Shown in pieces: positions 28,804 through 37,345 of a stretch of 64,000 nt of DNA (position 1 is the stretch's first letter; every line of letters begins with the position of its first letter). Source of the stretch: Mesorhizobium sp. NBSH29 (GTDB taxonomy: Bacteria; Pseudomonadota; Alphaproteobacteria; Rhizobiales; Rhizobiaceae); NCBI RefSeq assembly GCF_015500055.1, contig NZ_CP045492.1:2924501-2988500 (forward strand), in the 5' to 3' direction. The notes under the pieces were generated by a model, which ran no database searches, had not been told where the DNA came from, and was given only the letters and a program-made list of their open reading frames with translations. The position numbers and the translations under genes were made by a program.

Positions 28804-30147
28804 ATGTTCCAGAAAATCCTCATTGCAAATCGCGGCGAAATTGCCCTGCGCGTTCTGCGCGCGGCCAAGGAGCTTGGCATCCAGACGGTGGTTGTGCATT
28901 CCACCGCCGACGCTGACGCCATGCATGTGCGCCTGGCAGACGAAAGCGTGTGCATCGGGCCCCCGCCTGCCCGCGATTCCTATCTCAATATCCATCAGAT
29001 CGTCGCAGCCTGTGAAATCACCGGCGCCGATGCAGTGCACCCAGGATACGGGTTTCTGTCGGAAAACGCCAAGTTCGCCGACATCCTGGCTGCCCACAAG
29101 ATCACCTTCATCGGCCCCTCGGGCGACCATATCCGCACCATGGGCGACAAGATCGAGGCCAAGCGTACGGCCAAGCGTCTTGGCATTCCGGTCGTCCCCG
29201 GCTCCGAAGGAGCGGTAACCGAGGAAAGCGAAGCCAAGCGCATCGCCGCAGATATCGGCTATCCCGTCATCATCAAGGCCTCTGCCGGCGGCGGTGGTCG
29301 CGGCATGAAGGTCGCGCGTACAGAGGAAGATCTGGAAATCGCGCTCGACACTGCTCGCTCTGAAGCAGGCGCGGCATTCGGTGACGACGCCGTCTATATC
29401 GAAAAGTATCTCGAGAAACCGCGCCACATCGAAGTGCAGGTGGTGGGCGATGGCGCTGGCAACGCCATTCATCTTGGCGAACGCGACTGCTCTTTGCAGC
29501 GCCGACACCAGAAAGTTTGGGAAGAGGCCAATTCGCCGGCTCTCAACGATGAAGAGCGCGCCAAGATCGGCGAAACCTGCTCCAAGGCAATCGCCGACAT
29601 GAGCTATTCCGGCGCAGGGACGATCGAATTTCTCTACGAGAACGGCGAGTTCTATTTCATCGAAATGAACACGCGCCTGCAGGTAGAACACCCGGTTACC
29701 GAAGCCATCACCGGCATCGACCTGGTCCATGAACAAATACGTGTCGCCTCCGGCGGCGGACTTTCTGTGCGCCAGAACGAGATCCGTTTTCAGGGCCATG
29801 CGATTGAATGCCGCATCAATGCGGAAGACCCGCGTACCTTCACGCCGTCCCCAGGCACCATCACGCATTTCCATACCCCTGGTGGGCTTGGTATCCGCGT
29901 CGATAGTGGCGTCTATTCCGGCTACCGCATCCCGCCCTATTACGACAGCCTGATCGGAAAATTGATCGTCCACGGCCGCAACCGGGTGGAATGCCTGATG
30001 CGTCTGCGCCGCGCGCTCGACGAATTTGTCGTCGACGGTATCAAGACAACTTTGCCACTGTTCCGAGACCTGGTCGGCAACCCGGATATCGCCAATGGCG
30101 ACTACGATATCCACTGGCTGGAAAAACATCTGGCGCAGAACCCTTAG
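28804..30147 (+). CDS. accC: Biotin carboxylase subunit of acetyl-CoA carboxylase
   Basis: A 447-residue ATP-grasp enzyme that carboxylates biotin on AccB using bicarbonate and ATP. It starts MFQKILIANRGEIALRVLRA, with the glycine-rich loop KASAGGGGRGMK, the active-site EMNTRLQVEHPVTE and the C-terminal FTPSPGTITHFHTPGG. The length is normal. It is 15 bases after accB and co-transcribed. Confidence 0.98.
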   Translation: MFQKILIANRGEIALRVLRAAKELGIQTVVVHSTADADAMHVRLADESVCIGPPPARDSYLNIHQIVAACEITGADAVHPGYGFLSENAKFADILAAHKITFIGPSGDHIRTMGDKIEAKRTAKRLGIPVVPGSEGAVTEESEAKRIAADIGYPVIIKASAGGGGRGMKVARTEEDLEIALDTARSEAGAAFGDDAVYIEKYLEKPRHIEVQVVGDGAGNAIHLGERDCSLQRRHQKVWEEANSPALNDEERAKIGETCSKAIADMSYSGAGTIEFLYENGEFYFIEMNTRLQVEHPVTEAITGIDLVHEQIRVASGGGLSVRQNEIRFQGHAIECRINAEDPRTFTPSPGTITHFHTPGGLGIRVDSGVYSGYRIPPYYDSLIGKLIVHGRNRVECLMRLRRALDEFVVDGIKTTLPLFRDLVGNPDIANGDYDIHWLEKHLAQNP

Positions 30148-30165
30148 GCGCCTATCTGTAATGCG

Positions 30166-30792
30166 ATGACGCGCCCTTACGCACCCGGTTATCGCATTCC
30201 GCCCGAGCTGCTCCTGAAGGCTTATGCTTCGGGCGTTTTCCCGATGGCCGAAAGCGCCAGCGACCCGGAGGTTTTCTGGGTCCGGCCGGAAACCCGCGGC
30301 ATCATCCCGCTAGACGCACTGCATATTCCACGCAGCCTGCGCAAAACGATCGCGCAAGGTACCTTCGAGGTCAGACTCGACCACGATTTCGAAGCTGTCA
30401 TTGATGCTTGCGCCGAAATGCGCAGCGACCGCGAGAGTACTTGGATTAATCCGCCGATCCGCCACGCCTACGTCTCTCTGCATGAGCGCGGCCACTGCCA
30501 TTCCGTCGAAGCCTGGCAGAATGGCGCTCTGGTAGGCGGCCTATATGGCGTCACTCTCGGCCGCGCATTCTTCGGAGAAAGCATGTTTTCACGGGTCCGG
30601 GATGCTTCAAAAGTCTGTCTGGTAAAGCTGGTCGAACACCTCAATGCGCGCGGCTTCACGCTGCTCGACACGCAATTTACCACCGAGCACCTGAAGCGTT
30701 TTGGCGCAACCGACGTACCGCGAAACCGATATGAAGAAATGTTGGAAGAGGCGCTGAAAGAGGACGCTGAATTCCTGCCTGCCGCAGACTAG
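30166..30792 (+). CDS. aat: Leucyl/phenylalanyl-tRNA--protein transferase
   Basis: A 208-residue Aat that adds Leu or Phe to N-terminal Arg or Lys of substrates, marking them for ClpS/ClpAP. Motifs: [40 protein letters not shown] and [16 protein letters not shown]. It follows accC by 18 bases. Its TAG stop and that of the convergent next gene share the palindrome CTAG at 30789-30792. Confidence 0.95.
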   Translation: MTRPYAPGYRIPPELLLKAYASGVFPMAESASDPEVFWVRPETRGIIPLDALHIPRSLRKTIAQGTFEVRLDHDFEAVIDACAEMRSDRESTWINPPIRHAYVSLHERGHCHSVEAWQNGALVGGLYGVTLGRAFFGESMFSRVRDASKVCLVKLVEHLNARGFTLLDTQFTTEHLKRFGATDVPRNRYEEMLEEALKEDAEFLPAAD

Positions 30793-31226
30793 TTCGTCGT
30801 TGGTTCCGGTGGCGGAACTTCAGACTTTTCCTTGCAGGCCTTCAGCCACACATCATAGACCGGATGCTCTACGGCATTCAAACCGGGGCTTTCGGCAAAC
30901 ATCCAGCCGGTGAAAATCCGCTGTATCTTGCGGTCGAGAGTGATCTCGTCGACTTCAACGAAGGAATCCGTACGCGGCGCTTCTTCGGTTGGACGCGCAT
31001 AGCACACGCGCGGCGTTACCTGCAGCGCACCAAACTGAACCGTCTCGTCGACATAGACATCAAAGGTAATGATCCGCCCGGTGATCTTATCGATACCCGC
31101 AAACTCGGCGATCGGCCTCTTGATCCGCTCAGCCTGGGCTGGTGCCAACCCGACGACAAATGCCACACTTGCAGCAAGCGCGGTCTGGAAAATTCGAGCT
31201 GAAAAAATGCGCCAGTCAAATGCCAT
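30789..31226 (-). CDS. DUF2155 domain protein, exported
   Basis: A 145-residue protein with a signal peptide (cleavage near APAQAE, residue 28). The DUF2155 core has [20 protein letters not shown] and the C-terminal [20 protein letters not shown]. The function is unknown. In alphaproteobacteria it is regularly found beside aat and the NDUFA12-like gene, as here. The start at 31226 is chosen because it places the signal peptide at the N-terminus; longer readings are not supported. Confidence 0.88.
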   Translation of the reverse strand: MAFDWRIFSARIFQTALAASVAFVVGLAPAQAERIKRPIAEFAGIDKITGRIITFDVYVDETVQFGALQVTPRVCYARPTEEAPRTDSFVEVDEITLDRKIQRIFTGWMFAESPGLNAVEHPVYDVWLKACKEKSEVPPPEPTTN

Positions 31227-31347
31227 AAAAATCGATACCAGAAGTTGCGTCCGAATCAGAATTGCGTTCAATTCTTTGGTCGGCGCAGCATGCATAAAAT
31301 TCGGATAAACGCGAATTGTGGCGATAACGGCTCGCCCGGCTATTGCG

Positions 31348-31743
31348 CTACTGGCCTGGTGTCCAGGCGTCATAGTCACCGGTCACGCGCGGGCGCTGTT
31401 CATTGGTCAAAACAGAGCCCTTTGGCCGATAAGCATCCGGCGTTCCGGTCAAGTTCGGCTCATGGGCTTTCTGCCACTGGCGCGGTTTATAATCTTCCTG
31501 TGCCGGTGCAATGTCGGTTCGATGATGCATCCAGCCATGCCAGCCGGGAGGGATCATCGATGCTTCCGAATAGCCGTTGTAAATCACCCAGCGGCGCGTG
31601 CGGCCTTCGGAGTCAACGCCGCCCTGATAATATATGTTGCCGAATTCGTCGTGGCCCACCTCGGTGCCATGACGCCAGGTGTGAAAGCGCGTGCCGAGCG
31701 TCTGGCCGTTCCACCAGGTGAAGAACTGGGTCAGAAATTTCAT
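31348..31743 (-). CDS. NADH:ubiquinone oxidoreductase accessory subunit, NDUFA12 family
   Basis: A 131-residue homologue of the mitochondrial complex I subunit NDUFA12 (B17.2): MKFLTQFFTWWNGQTLGTRF, VGHDEFGNIYYQGG, RRWVIYNGYSEASMIPPGWH and WMHHRTD are the family signatures. In alphaproteobacterial complex I it sits on the peripheral arm near NuoI. It is away from the nuo operon, as usual. The start at 31743 matches homologues. Confidence 0.94.
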   Translation of the reverse strand: MKFLTQFFTWWNGQTLGTRFHTWRHGTEVGHDEFGNIYYQGGVDSEGRTRRWVIYNGYSEASMIPPGWHGWMHHRTDIAPAQEDYKPRQWQKAHEPNLTGTPDAYRPKGSVLTNEQRPRVTGDYDAWTPGQ

Positions 31744-31852
31744 GGGTCGGCCCTCACTGCTGCAAGCACTCGCCTTATGGCGTCCCGGCTCCTGCATGGC
31801 AAGAGGAACAAGCGCTGCCGCGACGAATGGCCATCGCAGCAGGGCAGATATC

Positions 31853-32350
31853 TCAGGTCAAGGTGCGCTCATAGATCAACGCTGGAATTCCAGACTGATC
31901 GGCCCCGCAATGTGGTGTCCGGCCCATGGCAACAAACCCCTGCGACAGGTAAAACGCGACAGCCTTTTCGTTCTTTTCCTCGACCTCGAGCCGGATCCTT
32001 TTGGCCTCGAAAAAGCTTTCGATGATCTCATCGAGAAGCATGCTCCCGATGCCCCGTCCCTGAAATGCGGGGCGAATATACAGTTGTTTCAGCATCACCG
32101 TCGCGCCGTCTCCATCTGCCTGTGCAAACGCCACGCCGCCTAGTGTTTTGCCGTCATCAGCCACCAGAAACTCCGAGCGCGGCAAGGCAAGCCGCGCCTC
32201 AAGGGCGGCGACCGAATGCCATGCGCCCGTAATCTCGGCAACCTTTGCCGATCCGTAGATCTCATCATAGGTTGCGTGCCATGTTTCGGCGAGCAGCGCG
32301 CTGATCGCCGAAAGGTCACGCTCGCTGGTAGTGCGTACAAACATCGTCAT
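31853..32350 (-). CDS. GNAT-family N-acetyltransferase
   Basis: A 165-residue single-domain GNAT protein. The acetyl-CoA-binding motif is RPAFQGRGIGSMLLDE (about 94-109), and the C-terminal motif NEKAVAFYLSQGFVAMGRTP is typical. Two starts are six bases apart (32350, 32344). The substrate is unknown. It lies 42 bases downstream of gatB on the same strand and may be co-transcribed. Confidence 0.88.
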   Translation of the reverse strand: MTMFVRTTSERDLSAISALLAETWHATYDEIYGSAKVAEITGAWHSVAALEARLALPRSEFLVADDGKTLGGVAFAQADGDGATVMLKQLYIRPAFQGRGIGSMLLDEIIESFFEAKRIRLEVEEKNEKAVAFYLSQGFVAMGRTPHCGADQSGIPALIYERTLT

Positions 32351-32392
32351 CCCCTGCTGGTCATGCCCGCGCCTGAAATCGCACGAAAAACA

Positions 32393-33892
32393 CTATTCGA
32401 TGCCCAGCTTCGCCTTCACCAGATCATTGACTGCCTGTGGATTGGCCTTGCCCCCGGTAGCCTTCATCACCTGCCCGACAAACCAGCCAGCCATGGTCGG
32501 CTTTTCCTTTGCCTGCTCCACCTTGTCGGGGTTTGCAGCAATTATCTCGTCCACGGCCTTTTCAATGGCCCCGGTGTCGGTCACCTGCTTCATGCCCCGG
32601 CTTTCAACCAGCTCTCTTGGGCTACCACCTTCATTCCAGACGATTTCAAAAAGATCCTTGGCGATCTTTCCGGAGATCACGCCTTCTATGATGAGATCCA
32701 GCACCTCGCCAAGCTGTTCGGGCGAAACCGGTGATTCTTCAATGGCTTTACCGGCCTTGTTCAGAGCACCCAACAGATCGTTGATGACCCAGTTCGCCGC
32801 CATCTTCCCGTCGCGCCCGGCCGCAACGCGCTCGAAATAATCGGCAATCGCCTTTTCAGACACAAGGATTGACGCATCGTAGACCGACAGGCCGAGCGCA
32901 GAGACTAGCCGCTCCTTCTTATCGTCGGGAAGCTCCGGCAAATCTCTGGCAAGTTCGTCGACAAATGCCTGGTCGAATTCGAGCGGCAACAAGTCGGGGT
33001 CTGGAAAATAGCGATAATCATGCGCCTCTTCCTTGGAGCGCATCGAACGGGTCTCGCCCTTGGCAGGGTCGAACAACCGCGTTTCCTGTGCAATTGAACC
33101 ACCATCTTCCAGAATGGCAATCTGGCGGCGTGCCTCATAATCGATTGACTGGCCGACGAAACGGATCGAATTGACGTTCTTGATTTCGCAGCGCGTGCCA
33201 AACGGTTCACCAGGACGGCGCACCGATACGTTGACATCAGCGCGCATCGAGCCTTCATCCATGTTGCCATCACAGGTGCCGAGATAGCGTACGATCGTGC
33301 GCAATTTGGTCAAATAGGCTTTTGCCTCGTCGGCCGAGCGCATATCCGGCTTTGAAACAATTTCCATCAGCGCCACGCCAGACCGATTAAGGTCGACGAA
33401 GGACATGGTCGGATGCTGGTCATGGATCGATTTGCCCGCGTCCTGCTCGAGATGCAGCCGCTCGACTCCCACTTCCACGTCTTCAAATGCGCCCTTTTTG
33501 TCAGGCCCTACCGAAACAGTCACAACGCCCTCGCCGACGATCGGCTGCTTGAACTGCGAAATCTGATAGCCTTGCGGCAGATCGGGATAAAAATAGTTCT
33601 TCCGGTCGAAAACCGACTTGAGGTTGATCTGCGCCTTCAGTCCTAGCCCGGTGCGGACCGCCTGGCGCACGCATTCCTCGTTGATGACCGGCAACATCCC
33701 AGGCATAGCCGCATCCACCAGCGATACGTTGGCGTTGGGTTCGGCACCAAACGCCGTCGAGGCGCCGGAAAACAGTTTTGCCTCGGAAGTTACCTGGGCA
33801 TGGACTTCCAGCCCGATGATAACTTCCCAATCACCGGTCGCGCCGGCGATCAAACGTTTTGGTTCTGGCGTTCGGGTGTCAACAAGGGTCAT
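32393..33892 (-). CDS. gatB: Asp-tRNA(Asn)/Glu-tRNA(Gln) amidotransferase subunit B
   Basis: A 499-residue GatB, the kinase/tRNA-binding subunit that activates misacylated Glu-tRNA(Gln) for amidation. Motifs: [40 protein letters not shown] and [12 protein letters not shown]. The C-terminal YqeY/tail domain is complete. ATG 33892 is preferred to a TTG 12 bases upstream. gatA and gatC are not nearby. Confidence 0.97.
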   Translation of the reverse strand: MTLVDTRTPEPKRLIAGATGDWEVIIGLEVHAQVTSEAKLFSGASTAFGAEPNANVSLVDAAMPGMLPVINEECVRQAVRTGLGLKAQINLKSVFDRKNYFYPDLPQGYQISQFKQPIVGEGVVTVSVGPDKKGAFEDVEVGVERLHLEQDAGKSIHDQHPTMSFVDLNRSGVALMEIVSKPDMRSADEAKAYLTKLRTIVRYLGTCDGNMDEGSMRADVNVSVRRPGEPFGTRCEIKNVNSIRFVGQSIDYEARRQIAILEDGGSIAQETRLFDPAKGETRSMRSKEEAHDYRYFPDPDLLPLEFDQAFVDELARDLPELPDDKKERLVSALGLSVYDASILVSEKAIADYFERVAAGRDGKMAANWVINDLLGALNKAGKAIEESPVSPEQLGEVLDLIIEGVISGKIAKDLFEIVWNEGGSPRELVESRGMKQVTDTGAIEKAVDEIIAANPDKVEQAKEKPTMAGWFVGQVMKATGGKANPQAVNDLVKAKLGIE

Positions 33893-33993
33893 GGAAGCCT
33901 GCAATAGATATGGGAGCCGACGCGCCGTGCATGCCAGCCAGATAGCTTTTCGCTAGTGCAATCTTCGTCACGAGACAAGCCCAATGCCGCAAT

Positions 33994-34014
33994 CCGGGCG
34001 CTACAGCCGCCCGG
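33994..34014 (-). terminator. Possible weak terminator after the CBS gene
   Basis: CCGGGCG-CTACAGC-CGCCCGG forms a seven-pair stem 25 bases beyond the stop of the minus-strand CBS gene. No clear T-run follows on that strand, so it may be only a stem-loop. Confidence 0.35.
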
Positions 34015-34039
34015 TTAGACCATGCGCCGGGTATTCGAC

Positions 34040-34471
34040 CTAGGCAGTCGCGATATACGCCCGGATATCGCTGGCTTCACGCTCGACATCCTCGATCCGC
34101 CGTTTGACCACATCACCAATCGAGATGATCCCGTCCAGCATGCCATTCTGCTCAACCGGAAGGTGACGGAATCGTCCTGTTGTCATGATCTCCATGACTT
34201 CATTGACTGTATGATGGGCGTTGCAGATTTTGACTTTAGCCGTCATCGCATCGCGCACCGAGTGCTCAAGCGCCATCGATCCGGCTTGCGCGATGGCGCG
34301 GACGATATCGCGTTCAGACAAAATGCCGACGATCTTGCGATCACCATTGGTGATGACGATTGCACCAATGCGCTTTTCGGCCAACACCTTTATGGCCTCC
34401 GAGAGCTTTTCGTTGGGTCCTAGGGTCACCACGTCATGGCCCTTAAGTTCCAGAATTGCCTTCACCGTCAT
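34040..34471 (-). CDS. Tandem CBS-domain protein
   Basis: A 143-residue protein made of two CBS motifs forming one Bateman module (KRIGAIVITNGDRKIVGILS and RFRHLPVEQNGMLDGIISIG). These domains usually sense adenine nucleotides or similar ligands; there is no fused effector. The start at 34471 (MTVKAILELKGHDVVTLGPN) fits the family. Its regulatory target is not evident from the neighbours (gatB downstream, rhomboid protease upstream). Confidence 0.9.
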   Translation of the reverse strand: MTVKAILELKGHDVVTLGPNEKLSEAIKVLAEKRIGAIVITNGDRKIVGILSERDIVRAIAQAGSMALEHSVRDAMTAKVKICNAHHTVNEVMEIMTTGRFRHLPVEQNGMLDGIISIGDVVKRRIEDVEREASDIRAYIATA

Positions 34472-34580
34472 TATGGCCTCCTTCCTCGTGCGCCGGGACG
34501 CCCTCCCCGGCACTGTTGGCTCCGGCCATGGTGCGCCCACGGCCCCAGCAATTCAAGTTGGAAGATGACCTGTGGACCCG

Positions 34581-35351
34581 CTAGCTCGGATCGGGCTCGA
34601 CAAATTCAGGCGCAGGCTCCCGGTCGAACCAGCCGATGAGAAGAAAACCAGCCAGAAATCCACCGATATGCGCTTCCCAGGCGATCGAATCCTGTGACCC
34701 CGGGCCGAAACCAATTAGACCAGTGATCAGGTTCACCGCCATCCAAATGGTCAGGAAGGTCACCACCGTACGCGAACCAAACACAGCTGAAAACGACATC
34801 AGAATTCCGGCAAAAGCCGGATGGCGGGCCTGCCGGTCGATGCGAAAGCCGAACCGCGCTGCAGCTCCCATCATGCCGGAAATGGCACCTGAAGCACCGA
34901 TCAGGGGTACGGCGTCGTTCATGTGCAGCAGATAGTGAAGCAAGGCTGCAGCCACGGCGGTCAACATCCAAAAACCCAAAAACCTGAGCGTGCCCAGCCT
35001 GTAGGCTAGAGGAGACCCAAATGCCGCCAGCCAGATCATATTGATGCCAAGATGCATCATCGACCCGTGCAAGAACGAATAGGTCACCGGACTGGTGAAT
35101 GCATAAATATCAATAGGATACCGGCCGGAATAAAACTCCGGGATAAAGGCTGCGGCCCCAAGCAGCACAGCATCCTGATGCGCGTCCATCAGATAAACGC
35201 GCACCAAGTGGACAACGACACAGATTCCCGCCAGCCACACGATCACCGGCGCCAGATTGAACGCCGGCTCGCGGGCAGGTTCAAAACCACCGGGCGCAAT
35301 CTTCTGGTCGGATAAGGGAGGTGATTCTTCTTCAGTCTGGTTTTCGGTCAT
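34581..35351 (-). CDS. Rhomboid-family intramembrane serine protease
   Basis: A 256-residue membrane protein with a hydrophilic N-terminal 30 residues and about six hydrophobic segments. Catalytic Ser164 is in GASGAISG and the dyad His238 in AHIGGF. The HLGINMIW motif marks the second helix. Rhomboids cleave transmembrane segments of partner proteins; the substrate is unknown. It is the likely partner of nothing obvious on its strand, being separated from the CBS gene by 109 bases. Confidence 0.93.
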   Translation of the reverse strand: MTENQTEEESPPLSDQKIAPGGFEPAREPAFNLAPVIVWLAGICVVVHLVRVYLMDAHQDAVLLGAAAFIPEFYSGRYPIDIYAFTSPVTYSFLHGSMMHLGINMIWLAAFGSPLAYRLGTLRFLGFWMLTAVAAALLHYLLHMNDAVPLIGASGAISGMMGAAARFGFRIDRQARHPAFAGILMSFSAVFGSRTVVTFLTIWMAVNLITGLIGFGPGSQDSIAWEAHIGGFLAGFLLIGWFDREPAPEFVEPDPS

Positions 35352-35684
35352 CAGCCTATGTAGGGCCTGTTTGACCGGCTGAAAAGAAGAAGGCCGTTCA
35401 GGTTTCCCTGAACGGCCGCCGAGCCCCCTGCTCCCCTGTAAACTTTTTCCGCTGGGTCTTCCGTGACTGGAGTGACGGCGCCCGTTTAGCTTGCCGATTA
35501 AGTGCCACAGCAGCCGTGCCGGTACAATCTAAACCATCTGTTAACCTTAACGACCCCCGCCCGTGAACAACCTCGAGTGCGACTGGCATGCAACCTGCTG
35601 CACCCCTCATGTAGACCCATCGGCAAGCGCGATTCTGTTCACCGATGGCACAAAAAGTGGACGAATCGTGGTGACGAGGCCAAC
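35352..35684. other. 333-base divergent intergenic region, candidate small-RNA locus
   Basis: It contains the orphan terminator at 35391-35417 and a TTAACCTTAAC motif at about 35541-35551, which resembles paired CtrA half-sites but with the wrong spacing. A minus-strand reading frame (to 35398) exists, but its stop lies inside the terminator stem and its sequence is low-similarity and Arg-rich, so an untranslated RNA is more likely than a protein. No known RNA family was recognised. Confidence 0.35.
35391..35417 (-). terminator. Strong minus-strand intrinsic terminator with no gene upstream
   Basis: Arms GGCCGTTCAGG (35392-35402) and CCTGAACGGCC (35407-35417) form an eleven-pair stem with a four-base loop. 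On the minus strand it is followed by TTCTTCTTTTC. No matching T-run exists on the plus strand. The only genes in reach are divergent (rhomboid starts at 35351 leftward, PAS gene starts at 35685 rightward), so it would end a transcript started in 35420-35680 or further right. Confidence 0.65.
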
Positions 35685-36326
35685 ATGAAACAGAACGAGA
35701 CACAGTCATTGTTCCAATATTGGGACAGATTGCGCGCCGACCGTATCGCTCCGCTGCGCACCGATATTGAACCAGCCGACATCAAGAAGCTGCTTGCTGA
35801 TACGTTCATTCTGGAAAAAGACGCGCGTGGCGAAGCCGTATTCCGCCTCGCCGGCACCCGGCTTTGCGCTACTTATGGTCGTGAGCTCAAGGGGTTTTCG
35901 TTCATTTCCCTCTGGAAGGAAAAAGACCAGCGCCTCGTCAGACGGCTTAGTCAGAACGTGTTTTCCTCGCAATCCGTGGTCGTGCTGACGTTTGAGGGTG
36001 TGAGCCGAGAGGGACGGACCAGCTTTTTTGAACTGCTGCTTCTGCCCCTTGATGGCGGCAGCGCCAACCCGAGATGCCTGGGCATCGTTTCAGCATTGAA
36101 GAAAACCTATTGGCTGGGCACAGACCCGATCGTAGAGGCAGCACTCGAAGCGGTCCGCGTGATAGATCCCGCCGCCGAGTCGACACGCAGCGCAGCGCGC
36201 CACATTCTACCGGTGCCAACGCTCGCGCCTGACACTTCAGCGCTGACAGCTGACGCGGATTCCGCCCGAAGCAACGGCCGACGATTTCGCCACCTGGTTG
36301 TACTTGATGGAGGACGAGGCGGTTAA
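35685..36326 (+). CDS. PAS_5-family protein
   Basis: A 213-residue alphaproteobacterial PAS protein (LFQYWDRLRADRIAPLRTDI; RLAGTRLCATYGRELKGFSF; LLLPLDGG) with a variable C-terminal tail from about residue 160. There is no kinase or cyclase domain, so it is probably a sensory adaptor. The start at 35685 (MKQNETQSLFQYWDR) fits the family; the frame is open further upstream but without support. Its stop codon lies inside a 14-pair hairpin leading to the PilZ gene. Confidence 0.88.
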   Translation: MKQNETQSLFQYWDRLRADRIAPLRTDIEPADIKKLLADTFILEKDARGEAVFRLAGTRLCATYGRELKGFSFISLWKEKDQRLVRRLSQNVFSSQSVVVLTFEGVSREGRTSFFELLLLPLDGGSANPRCLGIVSALKKTYWLGTDPIVEAALEAVRVIDPAAESTRSAARHILPVPTLAPDTSALTADADSARSNGRRFRHLVVLDGGRGG

Positions 36327-36355
36327 CAAGCGGTCCGGGGAACCGCTTGTTAACC
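36321..36355 (+). repeat. 14-bp-stem hairpin spanning the PAS stop codon before the PilZ gene
   Basis: GGTTAACAAGCGGT (36321-36334) and ACCGCTTGTTAACC (36342-36355) are perfectly complementary, with a seven-base loop. The PAS TAA stop (36324-36326) is in the left arm. No T-run follows, so it is not a standard terminator. It could stabilise or process the PAS mRNA, or be a protein-binding inverted repeat: both arms contain TTAAC, part of the CtrA recognition sequence. Confidence 0.8.
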
Positions 36356-36415
36356 GAACATCTGTATATCGCTAATCATGTTTCTTCGCCCAGCGAAGGT
36401 AGTTTTGAAGAGAGC

Positions 36416-37039
36416 ATGATGCAACCCGCTGCGGTCGATCTATCGTCATCACCTGTCGAGCGGCGCAATTTCCAGCGCGTTCGGGTCAAGATTTATGGCC
36501 GGTTCATGCTCGAGAACAAGTCCGAGCACCCGTGTCAGGTTATCGACATGTCGCCGGGCAACGTCTCACTTCGCTGCGACCGCCCTGGCGAGAAGGGTGA
36601 AAAAATTATCGCCTATCTTGATCACCTTGGCCGTGTGGAAGGCCATGTGACACGCACCACAGACGACGGTTTCGCCATGACCATTGTGGCATCCGACCGG
36701 AAGCGCGAAAAGCTCGCGGCCCAATTGACCTGGCTCGCGAACAAGCATGAACTGGACCTGCCGGAAGACCGCCGCCACGAACGCATGGCACCGCGCAACC
36801 CGACCAGTTTCCTTGTCATGTCCGATGGCCGCCAATATTCATGCCGCATCATCGACCTTTCCCTGTCGGGTGCAGCGATTGAGATCGACGTCCGTCCCGC
36901 CATCGGGGTTCAAGTTACTCTCGGCACCATGCGCGGCCAGGTCGTGCGGCATTTCGACGAGGGCATTGCGATCGAATTCGCTGTCGTACAGCGGTCCGAC
37001 AGTCTCGAGCAGGAATTCGGCGGAACCAACCGAACGTAA
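36416..37039 (+). CDS. Double PilZ-domain protein (c-di-GMP receptor candidate)
   Basis: About 207 residues with two PilZ units. The first has the RxxxR arm (RRNFQRVRV) but a degenerate second motif (DMSPGNVSL in place of DxSxxG). The second has both RRHERMAPR and an intact DLSLSGAAIEID. The C-terminal unit is therefore the likely c-di-GMP binder. Two ATGs (36416, 36419) are possible after GAAGAGAG. It is followed by a strong terminator. Confidence 0.9.
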   Translation: MMQPAAVDLSSSPVERRNFQRVRVKIYGRFMLENKSEHPCQVIDMSPGNVSLRCDRPGEKGEKIIAYLDHLGRVEGHVTRTTDDGFAMTIVASDRKREKLAAQLTWLANKHELDLPEDRRHERMAPRNPTSFLVMSDGRQYSCRIIDLSLSGAAIEIDVRPAIGVQVTLGTMRGQVVRHFDEGIAIEFAVVQRSDSLEQEFGGTNRT

Positions 37040-37060
37040 TCCACTCTGGCACCCATAACG

Positions 37061-37092
37061 AAAAAGGCCGCTCTTCGCGGCCTTTTTTTTTT
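37061..37092 (+). terminator. Intrinsic terminator after the PilZ gene
   Basis: AAAAAGGCCGC-TCTT-CGCGGCC stem followed by ten T. It lies 22 bases after the PilZ stop and isolates the next gene. Confidence 0.93.
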
Positions 37093-37345
37093 AGTTACCG
37101 TGCACCCCGCCTGCTCAACGAGCCACCGCTCAACATGACGCATTGGTGTCAACGTCAGCAGCCTTTACCTCGCCTGGCGCAAACCGCATGGTTAACATCG
37201 CTTTGCCAAATTCCTGATACTTTTATACTTATTTTATTCTATTTTTATTCTAACTCCGTTCAGTATTTACTCAATATCTACTTCGCGATTTTGCGTCAAA
37301 TAAATTCGTTGCAGTCATTGTGTCCTCACTCGGGGAGACTAAACA
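37093..37345 (+). promoter_or_regulatory. AT-rich upstream region of the BTLCP gene
   Basis: Between the PilZ terminator and the peptidase gene the DNA is markedly AT-rich around 37205-37300 (runs such as TTTTATACTTATTTTATTC), unlike the GC-rich surroundings. CGGGGAGA lies about eight bases before the ATG as ribosome binding site. The promoter presumably lies in the AT-rich tract; exact boxes were not assigned. Confidence 0.4.

Noticed and set aside
28771-30129. 452-codon minus-strand frame opposite accC
   Set aside because: It mirrors accC exactly; accC is unmistakable and co-oriented with accB.
35398-35709. 103-codon minus-strand frame ending in the orphan terminator
   Set aside because: The stop lies inside the terminator stem, the start would overlap the divergent PAS gene and no family is recognisable; an untranslated RNA is more likely.
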